DNA of 64,000 nt. Origin: Allomuricauda sp. NBRC 101325. Its GTDB lineage: Bacteria > Bacteroidota > Bacteroidia > Flavobacteriales > Flavobacteriaceae. Where the stretch lies: contig NZ_BSQF01000004.1 in assembly GCF_030268205.1 (NCBI RefSeq), positions 186,001-250,000 on the forward strand, written 5' to 3'. A program made the translations under genes and the position numbers. The notes below the pieces were generated by a model. That model ran no database searches. It saw only the letters and a list, made by a program, of their open reading frames with translations, and was not told where the DNA came from. The first letter of the stretch is position 1. The number at the start of each line of letters is the position of its first letter. Of this stretch, positions 1 to 8,807 are shown one piece after another.

Positions 1-1
1 T

Positions 2-88
2 TTCAATTATACCAGGGAAAGGTTCAACGAGGTTGTATTGTCCGATGCCACCAAGGGAAATACCTTTTCGATCACCTTTATCTTTTGA
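2..88 (+). CDS. C-terminal fragment of a probable outer-membrane barrel protein (5' end outside window)
   Basis: The second frame is open from the window edge to a TGA at 86-88 and encodes about 28 residues ending in TFSITFIF. Alternating hydrophobic residues and a terminal phenylalanine are typical of the last strand of outer-membrane beta-barrels, so I infer a barrel protein. Too little is present to name a family. It lies 26 bases upstream of the formylglycine-generating-enzyme homologue on the same strand, so the two may be co-transcribed. Confidence 0.45.
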   Translation, partial: FNYTRERFNEVVLSDATKGNTFSITFIF

Positions 89-114
89 AAAATTAAAACA
101 TAAAATTTCACTTT

Positions 115-1317
115 TTGGATTTCAACAAACTATATAATAAAAGTATCCGATGTATTGGGTCGGTCGCTTTGGCCAGTACCTTGACCATGTGCAAAACCGA
201 AAAAAAGGAAGCCGAGGCAGCATTGGTTTCGGCCAATCAGTATTGTTATGTGCCCTCAGATTCACTCATCGGCAAACAATTTTTGGATGTGAGTGCCTTG
301 GCAGGAATCGGCAGCATTACAACCGACAAAAACAGGATGAACGATACTTCGGGCATGGTGCTTATTAAAGGAGGCACTTTTGACATGGGAGGGGATGTTC
401 CCTTGAATTCTGGAGGAATGCCTGCGACGGCATTGCCTCAACCCGATGAATTTCCAAAACATAGTGTTCAGGTTTCCGATTTTTATATGGACGAACATGA
501 AGTTACCGTACGCCAGTTTTTGGAATTTGTGGAAGCCACTGGATACAAAACCATAGCGGAATACGATGTGGACTGGGAAGAATTGAAAAAGCAAGTACCT
601 CCGGGTACACCAAAACCCGATGAAGAAATGCTGAAGGCGGGAGCGCTGGTTTTTGAATATGTGCCCAAAGGAACCCCGAAGGACAATTTAGCGAATTGGT
701 GGTCTTTTCAAACTGGAGTGAATTGGAAAAATCCAGATGGCAGCAATCCTGAATTGGAATCTATTTTGGACCTACCCGTAACCCAAGTGTCTTGGTACGA
801 TGCCATGGCCTACGCCAAATGGGCCAATAAACGATTACCTACAGAAGCGGAATATGAATATGCCATGCGAGCTGGAGCAAACAACACCATGTACCCTTGG
901 GGCAATGAAGTGGTAAATGATACCGACCAGCGAGGGAACTTTTTACAGGGTGATTTTCCCTATGATAATACGGTCGAAGATGGTTTTGAATCCGTTGCCC
1001 CTGTAAAGTCATTTCCGCCAAATGCGTATGGTTTGTACGATATTTCAGGGAACGTTTGGGAATGGACATTGGATTGGTATGGAGCAGACTATTACGATGT
1101 GCTCAAAAGCCAAGGGGGAACAGCAGTAAACCCTCAAGGACCGGATGAAACCAGAGAGGTGTATAATCAACAAGCCACAAACAAAGTGGTACGTGGAGGT
1201 TCCTTTTTGTGTAACGATGATTGGTGTTCAGGGTTTAGAAACTCCAGAAGAATGCGACTGAGCCCAGATTCTGGAATGCAACACGTTGGTTTTAGATTGG
1301 TAAGGGAAGTGCTGTAG
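115..1317 (+). CDS. Formylglycine-generating-enzyme (SUMF1/FGE-sulfatase) family lipoprotein
   Basis: FGE-type proteins oxidise a sulfatase active-site cysteine to formylglycine. The domain covers about residues 80-398 (GGTFDMGG near the start, LPTEAEYEYA, GNVWEWT, then RGGSF and GFRLV at the end). The catalytic cysteine pair of true FGEs appears to be present as SFLC followed five residues later by a second Cys (about C366 and C371), which structural relatives such as gliding lipoproteins usually lack. The N-terminus has basic residues, a hydrophobic stretch and Cys26, suggesting an exported lipoprotein, although the box LTMC is imperfect. The start is TTG: the frame upstream holds no ATG before a TAA at 94-96. 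No sulfatase lies in the window. The C-terminal motif is convincing; the start is less so. Confidence 0.82.
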   Translation: MDFNKLYNKSIRCIGSVALASTLTMCKTEKKEAEAALVSANQYCYVPSDSLIGKQFLDVSALAGIGSITTDKNRMNDTSGMVLIKGGTFDMGGDVPLNSGGMPATALPQPDEFPKHSVQVSDFYMDEHEVTVRQFLEFVEATGYKTIAEYDVDWEELKKQVPPGTPKPDEEMLKAGALVFEYVPKGTPKDNLANWWSFQTGVNWKNPDGSNPELESILDLPVTQVSWYDAMAYAKWANKRLPTEAEYEYAMRAGANNTMYPWGNEVVNDTDQRGNFLQGDFPYDNTVEDGFESVAPVKSFPPNAYGLYDISGNVWEWTLDWYGADYYDVLKSQGGTAVNPQGPDETREVYNQQATNKVVRGGSFLCNDDWCSGFRNSRRMRLSPDSGMQHVGFRLVREVL

Positions 1318-1390
1318 GTGCTCATTTAAGTCTGGGTGATTTAAATGATAGATTAGGTTTTTATATAAATAACTTTAAATCCCATGTAAA

Positions 1391-1975
1391 ATGAGTTTTT
1401 TTAACCGTTCGACCAAAGCCATGGTGGTAGGAGGGCTCTTTTTGATCATCCCCTTGCTTTTGATATTTATTCTTCTTGGAAAAGCTTGGGCAATTCTTAA
1501 CCCAATAGTGAGTGGATTAGTAGATTTATTTGGGATACATTCCATTTTTGGGACGGCTACCATTACGGTATTTACGGTGCTGTTTTTTTTATTGATATGT
1601 TACCTCGGTGGCCTGCTTTTGAGAAAGGGTTTTGTAAAGGATTGGGGAGAGCATATGCAGGACCAACTTTTTCTGGTCTTGCCCAGCTTGCAAATGTTCA
1701 GGTATAAGATCATGGGCGATACTTCATCGCACAAAAACGTAAGCAATTGGAAGCCAATTCTCCTAATAGAAGATTCCTTTTATGATGTTGCCTTTATTAC
1801 CAAGGAACATGAAAATGGATTCCTTAGCATTTATATTCCCGATGCACCTAAAATGGATGCAGGGCAAGTTCGATTTATACAAAGTACAGCATGTGAATAT
1901 GTCGAGATTTCAATGAAAGACGCCATGCAAGCATTGAGCTCTTTTGGAAAACAAGCTCCGTCCAAATTAAATTGA
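1391..1975 (+). CDS. DUF502 family membrane protein
   Basis: A 194-residue protein with two strong transmembrane helices (about 11-31 and 54-77) followed by a soluble C-terminal half. This layout, with a short loop between helices and a conserved region around the LPSLQMFRYKI stretch, matches the DUF502 family of inner-membrane proteins of unknown function. The ATG at 1391 follows an A-rich leader. It lies 73 bases after the FGE homologue and 32 before a predicted barrel gene, all on the plus strand. No function can be assigned from context. Confidence 0.7.
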   Translation: MSFFNRSTKAMVVGGLFLIIPLLLIFILLGKAWAILNPIVSGLVDLFGIHSIFGTATITVFTVLFFLLICYLGGLLLRKGFVKDWGEHMQDQLFLVLPSLQMFRYKIMGDTSSHKNVSNWKPILLIEDSFYDVAFITKEHENGFLSIYIPDAPKMDAGQVRFIQSTACEYVEISMKDAMQALSSFGKQAPSKLN

Positions 1976-2007
1976 TTACATCTTATTAAAACCATAAAAC
2001 ACACACC

Positions 2008-2835
2008 ATGAAAAACATCAACCTCGTAAAATTTGTAAGAACCATTGTTCTTTGCCTGTTTTTTTCAGCAATAACTCTAAATGTATCGGCACAAGACCAA
2101 GGTAGTGCATCCAGTGCGGATGAATTGGCAAAAAAGCTTCAGAACCCTGTGGCAAGTTTGATCAGTGTTCCCTTTCAAGGAAATTTTGATTTTGGAATCG
2201 GTCCATCCGATGGTAGTCGATTCACACTAAATGTACAGCCTGTGATCCCAATGAGTCTTAATGACGATTGGAATTTAATTGCCCGTATGATATTGCCCAT
2301 TACTTCACAAAATGATGTTTTTGGTTCTAGCGGAAGACAAACAGGTTTGGGAGATGCAACGGTCAGTGCCTTCTTTTCTCCCAAAGAACCGACTTCTGGA
2401 GGCTTGATCTGGGGAGTTGGACCCGCTTTATTGATTCCAACGGCAACCGATGATCTGTTGGGAACAGGAAAATTTGGAGTGGGACCCACAGCGGTAGGAT
2501 TAAAGCAAATTGGAGATGTTACCGTGGGTACATTGATCAACCATATTTGGTCCATCGCTGGAGACGATGACAGGGCAGATGTGAACGCTACTTTTTTTCA
2601 ACCTTTTATCGCCAAGAATTTCTCAGGGGGATATGCTTTGACTTTGAATACGGAAATAACCCAAAGTTGGGATGCCCATGCCACATCAGGAACCATAAAT
2701 TTTGTTGGCTCCAAAGTGATTTCAATGGGAAGTCAATTGGCACAAGTAGCTGTAGGTCCCAGAATCCCATATGGAAACGGAAATAGTTCTTCGTGGGGTT
2801 TTAGAGCTGTTTTTGTGCTCTTGTTTCCTAAATAA
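2008..2835 (+). CDS. Predicted outer-membrane transporter-like beta-barrel protein
   Basis: The product has 275 residues with a clear signal peptide (cleavage after about A28, followed by QDQ). The mature start ADELAKKLQNPVASLISVPFQ-like region, followed by many alternating amphipathic strands and a C-terminal VFVLLFPK, resembles the uncharacterised outer-membrane 'transporter' proteins often annotated as neuromedin-U precursor homologues or Phenol_MetA_deg-like. It would sit in the outer membrane; substrate unknown. It ends two bases before the stop of the convergent esterase, so no terminator fits between them. Confidence 0.65.
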   Translation: MKNINLVKFVRTIVLCLFFSAITLNVSAQDQGSASSADELAKKLQNPVASLISVPFQGNFDFGIGPSDGSRFTLNVQPVIPMSLNDDWNLIARMILPITSQNDVFGSSGRQTGLGDATVSAFFSPKEPTSGGLIWGVGPALLIPTATDDLLGTGKFGVGPTAVGLKQIGDVTVGTLINHIWSIAGDDDRADVNATFFQPFIAKNFSGGYALTLNTEITQSWDAHATSGTINFVGSKVISMGSQLAQVAVGPRIPYGNGNSSSWGFRAVFVLLFPK

Positions 2836-2837
2836 GT

Positions 2838-3866
2838 TTATTCGAAAGTTAAATAATACTCAAAAAATGGCAGTACCTGCTGAGGGATACGGCCATCTTT
2901 AGTGTAAATATTGCTTGTGTGGGTTCCGATATATTCCTCGGCCATATGATCAATGCCCAGATTTTCGAGTTTTATGCTGAACATTTTGCATTGTTGGGTA
3001 AAACGTTCGCCAGCATTTCTACCCCAATCCATTTTAATGGCCTTTAAACTTTTAAGATTGTCGATATACTTTTCGAGGTTGTAGAAAGTCATGTTTTCTT
3101 GCCATTTTTTTAACGTTTCTTGATGGATGACCAATTCATTGTTTTCATAACTAAATGGGAAATCACAATAGAAAGGTGGGTTGTTCGGGTTGGGTGACCA
3201 GGAGCGTGCAAAAGCGACCATTACCTTGCCAAAATAGGTTTTGTCCAAGGCTTCAAACGTGTTTATTCCTGATAACTCTTTAAAAGTTTCACTGTTAGGT
3301 CCATATTCACGGACAATGGCCAATGCCCCTGGACTTATGGCGTACACTGTATTGAAAACATCTGGGTGTTTCATGGCTATGTTAATGGCGCCATAACCGC
3401 CCATGCTATGTCCAGTAATGCCCCTACTTTCTTTTTTGGATAACGTTCTATAGTTCTCGTCCATATATTTTACAAGGTCCTGTACTGTAAAATCTTCCCA
3501 ATTTCCAAAAACACCTGAATTGGAATAAAAACTGCCATCGTAGGTAGTTTTTTCATTCGGAACTACCAAAATAAAAGGTCGAATACGTTTGGTTTCAATG
3601 GCAAAATCCAAGATGTCTTTCATGTAATCCATAAGGGTATGGTCTCCAAAAAAACCATGAAGAAAATAGATCACAGGATATTTTTGGGTCTCCTTGTCGT
3701 AGTTGGGCGGAAGGTATACCGCAACTTCACGTGTTGGATTTTCACCAAATTCATTTACCAAATTTTTCGAATAAATCGAGTCAATAACAACAGTTCCCTT
3801 TGTGGTTTGTGCATAGGTCAACTGAATGGCAAAGAAGACCAAGGTTAATTTTACTAGTGCTTTCAT
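2838..3866 (-). CDS. Secreted alpha/beta-hydrolase esterase (esterase D / CE1-like)
   Basis: A 342-residue esterase with a signal peptide (about residues 1-19, ending TYAQ). The fold is the EstD/feruloyl-esterase type: YFLHGFFGD oxyanion region near 67-75, nucleophile elbow GHSMGG with Ser about 154, and a late His in GTHTSNIY near 316. It would cleave carboxylic esters in the periplasm or outside. The longer frame begins with TTG at 3867-3869; the adjacent ATG at 3864-3866 is the better start. It is the last gene of a packed minus-strand operon (7 to 10 bases after the small AtuA-like gene), which links it to the oxidoreductases and transporter upstream. The substrate is unknown. Confidence 0.85.
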   Translation of the reverse strand: MKALVKLTLVFFAIQLTYAQTTKGTVVIDSIYSKNLVNEFGENPTREVAVYLPPNYDKETQKYPVIYFLHGFFGDHTLMDYMKDILDFAIETKRIRPFILVVPNEKTTYDGSFYSNSGVFGNWEDFTVQDLVKYMDENYRTLSKKESRGITGHSMGGYGAINIAMKHPDVFNTVYAISPGALAIVREYGPNSETFKELSGINTFEALDKTYFGKVMVAFARSWSPNPNNPPFYCDFPFSYENNELVIHQETLKKWQENMTFYNLEKYIDNLKSLKAIKMDWGRNAGERFTQQCKMFSIKLENLGIDHMAEEYIGTHTSNIYTKDGRIPQQVLPFFEYYLTFE

Positions 3867-3876
3867 CAATTGTGGT

Positions 3877-4188
3877 TTAGTTGGTTATATCGAGTGGCAT
3901 TTCCAATAAAATGGAGGACAGGGATTTTCCATGTTTGTCCAGTCGGAGTGAGCGGGTAACGCCGCCTCGCAATGCTTTTTGCATCACAAAATTCATGGCC
4001 CCTAAATTCGGGACTTCGTATCGTACCACATTCCCTTGAACAGTTTCTCCTAGAAACTTTTTCACTGCGGCTACGGTTACCAATTTTTCCAATTTCGGAT
4101 AGTCCTTTTCATCAAAAGCAATAATAGAAATGTTGATGATATCTCCTTTATCGCCGGTTCGTGAGTGTGCTAGATCTTTAAGTTTCAT
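3877..4188 (-). CDS. AtuA-associated small protein (AtuA C-terminal domain as a separate gene)
   Basis: A 103-residue cytoplasmic protein opening with LAHSRTGDKGD, the signature of the C-terminal domain found in AtuA-family proteins, and continuing with the conserved YEVPNLGAMNFV and ALRGGVTRSLRLD-like segments. In several organisms this domain is fused to the large AtuA domain; here it is a separate gene three bases downstream of it. The two products probably act together. AtuA is needed for acyclic terpene use in Pseudomonas, but its reaction is not established. Confidence 0.8.
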   Translation of the reverse strand: MKLKDLAHSRTGDKGDIINISIIAFDEKDYPKLEKLVTVAAVKKFLGETVQGNVVRYEVPNLGAMNFVMQKALRGGVTRSLRLDKHGKSLSSILLEMPLDITN

Positions 4189-4191
4189 ATG

Positions 4192-5529
4192 TTAGCTTTT
4201 AAAGATTTCAACTTGTGGCATAACTTTATCTTTATCCAATAAAATGGATTGAATGGCAATGATTTCCGTTACAGTTTTTGATATTCCACCTCCTGCCGCT
4301 GGACCATTGGTGTACAGTGTTTCCATTTCATTGATCAACTTTATTGCCTCATCCTTGGTGGCAGTTTTGGCAGCGACTCGCACACGAACTTCACTAGGGG
4401 ATGCTAGTTCTTTATTTGATTTGAAAAGACTGTTTACCCCGATCAAGTCAAATAAAACATCCTCAACTTTAATGTTGATGATTTTAAGTCGCTCTTTAAG
4501 GATCTCAATGGCCAACTCACCACGTTCAATGGCATAACTGCCTCCATAACTTATTTGGGCATCTGCCATAAACCCATCATGGTATCCCACCGAAACTTTT
4601 AATTTTCCGGTCAATGGTTTACCAGTGGCATCTGAAACTTCAATTTTATCCTTTTCCAATTCTTTTAATGTGATATGGGAAAAATCTGCTACTACATCGG
4701 GGGTCAAATAGGTTGATGGATCGTGCACCTCGTACAACAATTGCTCTTTGCAGGTTGCTTGGGTTACCATTCCTCCGGCATCATCCAGTTTTGTAATAAA
4801 AAAAGAACCGTCTGCTTTGATTTCGGCAATAGGGAAACCGAGATTACCCAAGTTGGGAACAACTTTCGTTGCTCCATCCGCAAAATATCCTCCACAAACC
4901 TGTGCGGCACATTCCATTAAATGGCCCAATGCGGTTCCTTTTCCTAAAAGTGGATAGTCGTTTAAAGACCAACCAAATTCATGGATAATGGGGCCTAAAA
5001 ACAGTGCAGGGTCGGCTACTCTTCCGGTTAGAATAATATCCGCATCTTCTTTTAAAGCAATTAAGATTCCCTCCACACCCACGTAGGCATTGGCAGAAAT
5101 AATTTGTTCCCCGACAACTGCAATGGAATCCCCACTTTCCAAAAAAGTTTGGCTTTCAAAATCGAGCATCGATTTCACATCATCGCCAAAAACTGCGGCG
5201 ATTTTTAGGTTGGTAAGACCAAGATTTTGGGCAATTTCCACGGTTTTTTTAGCTGCGGCAATGGGATTGGCCGCACCCATATTACTGATCAGCTTCACAT
5301 TGTTCGAAGCACAATAAGGTAAGCAGGCTTTCATGCGTTCCTCCAGTAAGGGATCGTAACCCATTGATGGATGTTGCATTTTTTGTAGCTGGGCCAAAGC
5401 AATCGTTCTTTCTGCCAAACATTCAAAAACAATATAATCGAGATTACCTTTTTTAATAAGTTCCACAGCAGGGTCTATTCGATCACCCGAATAACCTGCT
5501 CCTGATCCTATGCGAATTTTATTTTTCAT
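4192..5529 (-). CDS. AtuA-like (DUF1446) family protein, large domain
   Basis: A 445-residue protein with the N-terminal IGSGAGYSGDR motif, then DYIVFECLAERT, a GILIALKEDADIILTGRVADPA core and a GGYFADG segment, all characteristic of the DUF1446/AtuA family. It has no signal peptide and is predicted cytoplasmic. It starts with ATG, one base downstream of the CitMHS transporter stop and three bases before its small partner, so translation is probably coupled. The family is tied to acyclic terpene/isoprenoid breakdown in Pseudomonas; here the neighbours suggest catabolism of an imported carboxylic acid, which is inference. Confidence 0.82.
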   Translation of the reverse strand: MKNKIRIGSGAGYSGDRIDPAVELIKKGNLDYIVFECLAERTIALAQLQKMQHPSMGYDPLLEERMKACLPYCASNNVKLISNMGAANPIAAAKKTVEIAQNLGLTNLKIAAVFGDDVKSMLDFESQTFLESGDSIAVVGEQIISANAYVGVEGILIALKEDADIILTGRVADPALFLGPIIHEFGWSLNDYPLLGKGTALGHLMECAAQVCGGYFADGATKVVPNLGNLGFPIAEIKADGSFFITKLDDAGGMVTQATCKEQLLYEVHDPSTYLTPDVVADFSHITLKELEKDKIEVSDATGKPLTGKLKVSVGYHDGFMADAQISYGGSYAIERGELAIEILKERLKIINIKVEDVLFDLIGVNSLFKSNKELASPSEVRVRVAAKTATKDEAIKLINEMETLYTNGPAAGGGISKTVTEIIAIQSILLDKDKVMPQVEIFKS

Positions 5530-5530
5530 T

Positions 5531-6820
5531 TTAAATTGGAATAACTCCCATGATCACAGCAATAAAAGTCATTACCAAAGTGGTCAAAAAAGCATATTTA
5601 AAAGTAAACTTTTGATGGTCGGCCAAATCCACTTTAGCCAAACCGATCAATAAAAAGGTGGCTGCGGTCAATGGACTTAAGGGAAACCCTGTTGTCATTT
5701 GTCCCATTATGGACGCTTGTCCCATGGTTGCAGGAGCAATGCCAAATTCTGCACCAGTTTGCGCCAATATAGGCAAGAATCCAAAGTAAAACGAATTGGG
5801 GTCGAACAAAAAACTCAAAGGCATACTCAATACCGCAAGAATGAGTGGTAGTTTTTTTCCGGCTGAAGTAGGGATAATATTCACAGCACTTTCTGCCATT
5901 TGGGCAATCATTCCAGATTCTTTCATGATACCTGTAAAAACCCCGGCCGCCAATAATATGGACGCCATTAAAATGGCAGCTCTCGAGTGATTAAATATCA
6001 GGTCTTTCTGTTTTTCCAAATTGGGAAAATTCAACATTAACACCAAAACGGTCCCCATCATAAAAACCAATGCTGGCGGTACCATTCCAGAAATTAAAAA
6101 GAAGAGGGCAGCTACAGTTATGGAAACATTCAGCCAAAAGAATTTTGATTTGGACTCGATGCCAGAAACTTCTGCATCAATGTTTTCTTTTGACACATTA
6201 TTTTCTAAAATATTTAAGCGTTTGGATTCTTTCTTGCCCAAATACCAAGCAATAAAAATGACGAACAATAGACCGAACAATTGCGGAACCATAACAGGGG
6301 AATAGATTTCGGCAACACTTAAATTGAGTGCTGAGGCTGCCCGAATGGTTGGACCGCCCCATGGCAGTAAATTCATGGTTCCAGCTGCCAAGGAAACAAC
6401 ACAGGCCAACACCCGTCTGTCCATTTGTAATTTTTCATATAAAGGCAATATTGCAGGAATTACAATAAGAAAGGTAGTGGCGCCAGACCCATCAAAATGG
6501 ACTGTCATGGCCAACAATGCTGTGCCCACAGCAATCAGGGTAGGGTTGGTGCCGACCCATTTTAAAATAGTATTTATAATCGGATTGAACATTCCCGCAT
6601 CGGTAAGTATGCCAAAGAACAAAATGGCAAATACAAACATGGCCACTACAGGAGCAATATCTTTAATGCCCTTTAGGGCAAAATCAAAGGTTTCCCATCC
6701 AAAGCCAGCCAATAAGGCACCAATGACAGGGACTAAAATCAACGCCCCCATAGCGCTCATCTTTTTGCTGAGAATAAGAACCAAAAGGATTAGTATGATG
6801 AGCAGACTGGTTAGGAGCAA
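5531..6820 (-). CDS. CitMHS-type carboxylate transporter
   Basis: A 429-residue polytopic inner-membrane protein with about 11-12 hydrophobic helices. The order of motifs (KMSAMGALILVPVIGALLAG, HFDGSGATTFLIVIPA, PWGGPTIRAA, FDPNSFYFG and a C-terminal GFPLSPLTAATFLL) fits the citrate-metal:proton symporter family CitMHS. Known members move citrate or related acids complexed with divalent metals; the cargo here is not known. The first codon of the chosen frame is TTG at 6818-6820, since no ATG lies upstream in frame; a slightly different start is possible. It sits between the Gfo/Idh oxidoreductase and the AtuA pair, suggesting it imports the acid product made by the periplasmic enzymes. Confidence 0.83.
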   Translation of the reverse strand: MLLTSLLIILILLVLILSKKMSAMGALILVPVIGALLAGFGWETFDFALKGIKDIAPVVAMFVFAILFFGILTDAGMFNPIINTILKWVGTNPTLIAVGTALLAMTVHFDGSGATTFLIVIPAILPLYEKLQMDRRVLACVVSLAAGTMNLLPWGGPTIRAASALNLSVAEIYSPVMVPQLFGLLFVIFIAWYLGKKESKRLNILENNVSKENIDAEVSGIESKSKFFWLNVSITVAALFFLISGMVPPALVFMMGTVLVLMLNFPNLEKQKDLIFNHSRAAILMASILLAAGVFTGIMKESGMIAQMAESAVNIIPTSAGKKLPLILAVLSMPLSFLFDPNSFYFGFLPILAQTGAEFGIAPATMGQASIMGQMTTGFPLSPLTAATFLLIGLAKVDLADHQKFTFKYAFLTTLVMTFIAVIMGVIPI

Positions 6821-6837
6821 GATTACTGGTACTAATT

Positions 6838-8208
6838 TTATAAATAAATATCAGAGGGATGTTTCCAAGGTCCTCGATAATTTCTTTTTAAAAGGGAAGT
6901 GGCTTCAACATCATCCACAATGATTCTTTGTTGGGGATTATACACCAACGGACGTTTCAAATCCATGGCCAAATTGGCCATAATACAGCTGGCGGTAGAA
7001 ATATGACCCTGTTCCACATCGGCAACAGGCAATGTATCCTGTTCAATTGATGCTATGAGGTCAAGCATATGACCTCTAGTGGCAGGAGCCGTATGCAATT
7101 CGATATCTTTTTCTTTTAGATCTTCGGGATATTTTTCCCGCTCGTACACCACTTCTTTTTTTATGGTTTCTCCGTCTCCAACGGGGATGAATTCATATTG
7201 ATGCACGCTTCCTTTGAAAGTTCCTTTTTCTCCATAAATAAAAAATGCCCAGGGATACTCTGGATCGGGAGGAGTTCCCCAACTACGGTGTTGCCAAATA
7301 CAATTGAGCTCTTCAAACTCAAAAACAGCATTTTGTGTATCCGAAATATTGGCGATTGAGTCTTTTTGGACATAAATTCCGCCTGTGGAACTTATTTTTT
7401 TAGGCCAACCAAGGTCCAACATCCATCGAACTGCATCGAGCATGTGTACGCACATATCGCCCACTATGCCATTTCCATATTCCATAAATGCCCTCCATCG
7501 TCTATGGGGTTCGCCAACATAGGGGAGGAGCGGAGCCGGTCCTGACCAGAAATCGTAATCCAAATGATCGGGAATTTCCTGAACTGGCGGATTGGCATTC
7601 CAACGCATGTGGTAGTAACAGCACATTTCTACATGCGATATTTTTCCCAACAGACCCGCGTCTATGATGTTTTTCTTTCCTTCAATTAAATGGGGGGTGC
7701 TTCTTCTTTGGGTGCCTATTTGTACTTTTTTTCCAAGTTTTCGAGCTGTTGCCAAAATGGATTCTCCTTCCAAAACATCCAAACTAATGGGTTTTTGAAG
7801 GTATAAATGGGCACCGGACTCCATGGCTTCGATAGCTTGGAGCGCATGCCAATGGTCTGGTGAACCAATCAAAACAATGTCCAAATCCTTTTCGGACAGC
7901 ATTTTTCGGTAGTCGTGATATAATCTTGGTTTTTTGCCTGATTGTTGACGTTGGGCAACTAAATTGGCCGCGGTTTCCAAATGGTTTCGGTCTACATCGC
8001 ACAATGAAACTACTTCCACATTGGCTACTTGAATCAGTTTGAAAAGGTCACTTGTGCCGTACCATCCACAACCAATGAGCCCTACACGCCATTTTTTTTG
8101 TGAATAGACCAAATCCAAGCCATAAGCTCCAAAGGTAGACAAGGCCAATACGGCGGTGGAACTTTTTAAAAAGTTTCTACGGTTGATATAAAAACTGTCA
8201 GAAGCCAT
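6838..8208 (-). CDS. Tat-exported Gfo/Idh/MocA family oxidoreductase
   Basis: A 456-residue NAD(P)-type oxidoreductase. Residues 10-15 (RRNFLK) form a twin-arginine motif followed by a hydrophobic stretch, so the folded enzyme with its cofactor is predicted to be exported. The Rossmann fold begins at GLIGCGWYG (about 42-50); a LYLQKP motif stands where family members usually have EKP, and the C-terminal Gfo/Idh domain follows. Homologues oxidise or transfer hydride among sugars, sugar acids or inositols; the substrate is not predictable. It lies three bases after the gluconate-dehydrogenase-like small subunit and 17 before the transporter in one operon. Confidence 0.86.
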   Translation of the reverse strand: MASDSFYINRRNFLKSSTAVLALSTFGAYGLDLVYSQKKWRVGLIGCGWYGTSDLFKLIQVANVEVVSLCDVDRNHLETAANLVAQRQQSGKKPRLYHDYRKMLSEKDLDIVLIGSPDHWHALQAIEAMESGAHLYLQKPISLDVLEGESILATARKLGKKVQIGTQRRSTPHLIEGKKNIIDAGLLGKISHVEMCCYYHMRWNANPPVQEIPDHLDYDFWSGPAPLLPYVGEPHRRWRAFMEYGNGIVGDMCVHMLDAVRWMLDLGWPKKISSTGGIYVQKDSIANISDTQNAVFEFEELNCIWQHRSWGTPPDPEYPWAFFIYGEKGTFKGSVHQYEFIPVGDGETIKKEVVYEREKYPEDLKEKDIELHTAPATRGHMLDLIASIEQDTLPVADVEQGHISTASCIMANLAMDLKRPLVYNPQQRIIVDDVEATSLLKRNYRGPWKHPSDIYL

Positions 8209-8211
8209 AGG

Positions 8212-8805
8212 CTATAGGCTCCATTTATTGCCTACATCATCCAACGAAAGACAACCATTGTATCCACCAGGAATCGGGTCGTAATTGAGGACATTTTCGC
8301 CAATTTCTTCAGACGAAAAATAAGCCCACAATACTGTCGATTTAAAGGAGCGATAGAAACCTACGGGTTCAGGGTTTCCTACAGTTGTTCCCCAAACACC
8401 GCTTCCGAATTGACCTGATGTTTCTTCAGCTTTTTGTAGTGCTTTCACTTGGTCAGCGTCCGAAAGTTTCACAAAATCGGCACCAAAATCACTTTGACAA
8501 TCGGTATTGAACTTTGCAATTTCGTTGCGCACATGGTTTTGACCTTCTTCGTTGTACAAATTAGCGTAGACTTTGTCAATGAACATATCAACTTTTACAT
8601 CCAACGCCCCGGGAGTTTCAGTTCTTGGTAAAATCATATCCGCCACTTTAGCAACAAAAGCTGCTTCGCCCAAGGTCAAAAATTGAGGTGTCCAATCGAT
8701 ACGTGTCTCATTTTTACAGGATTGTAAAAGGGATAATAATGATGGACCCACAACGGCTGCGGTGGCCATGCTTCCTGTAAACTTTAATGCTTTTCTCCGG
8801 TCCAT
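8212..8805 (-). CDS. Gluconate 2-dehydrogenase subunit 3 family protein, Tat-exported
   Basis: A 197-residue protein with RRKALKFTG at residues 3-11 (Tat-like) and a hydrophobic stretch ending SLLQSC, so it may be a Tat-exported lipoprotein anchored at Cys30. The mature part (TLGEAAFVAKVADMILPRT, then a helical region and YDPIPGGY) matches subunit 3 of membrane gluconate/FAD-sugar dehydrogenases. This subunit carries the export signal for its flavoprotein partner, encoded two bases upstream, which has none. No cytochrome subunit gene adjoins the pair. Confidence 0.85.
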   Translation of the reverse strand: MDRRKALKFTGSMATAAVVGPSLLSLLQSCKNETRIDWTPQFLTLGEAAFVAKVADMILPRTETPGALDVKVDMFIDKVYANLYNEEGQNHVRNEIAKFNTDCQSDFGADFVKLSDADQVKALQKAEETSGQFGSGVWGTTVGNPEPVGFYRSFKSTVLWAYFSSEEIGENVLNYDPIPGGYNGCLSLDDVGNKWSL

Positions 8806-8807
8806 AA

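Noticed and set aside
1..96. Alternative frame at the window start ending in TAA
   Set aside because: Its residues (Cys/His/Gln-rich, no strand pattern) look non-coding compared with the barrel-like frame ending at 88.
6324..6923. Long plus-strand ORF opposite the transporter gene
   Set aside because: It is a shadow of the CitMHS gene and its upstream neighbour; the minus-strand products are clear family members.
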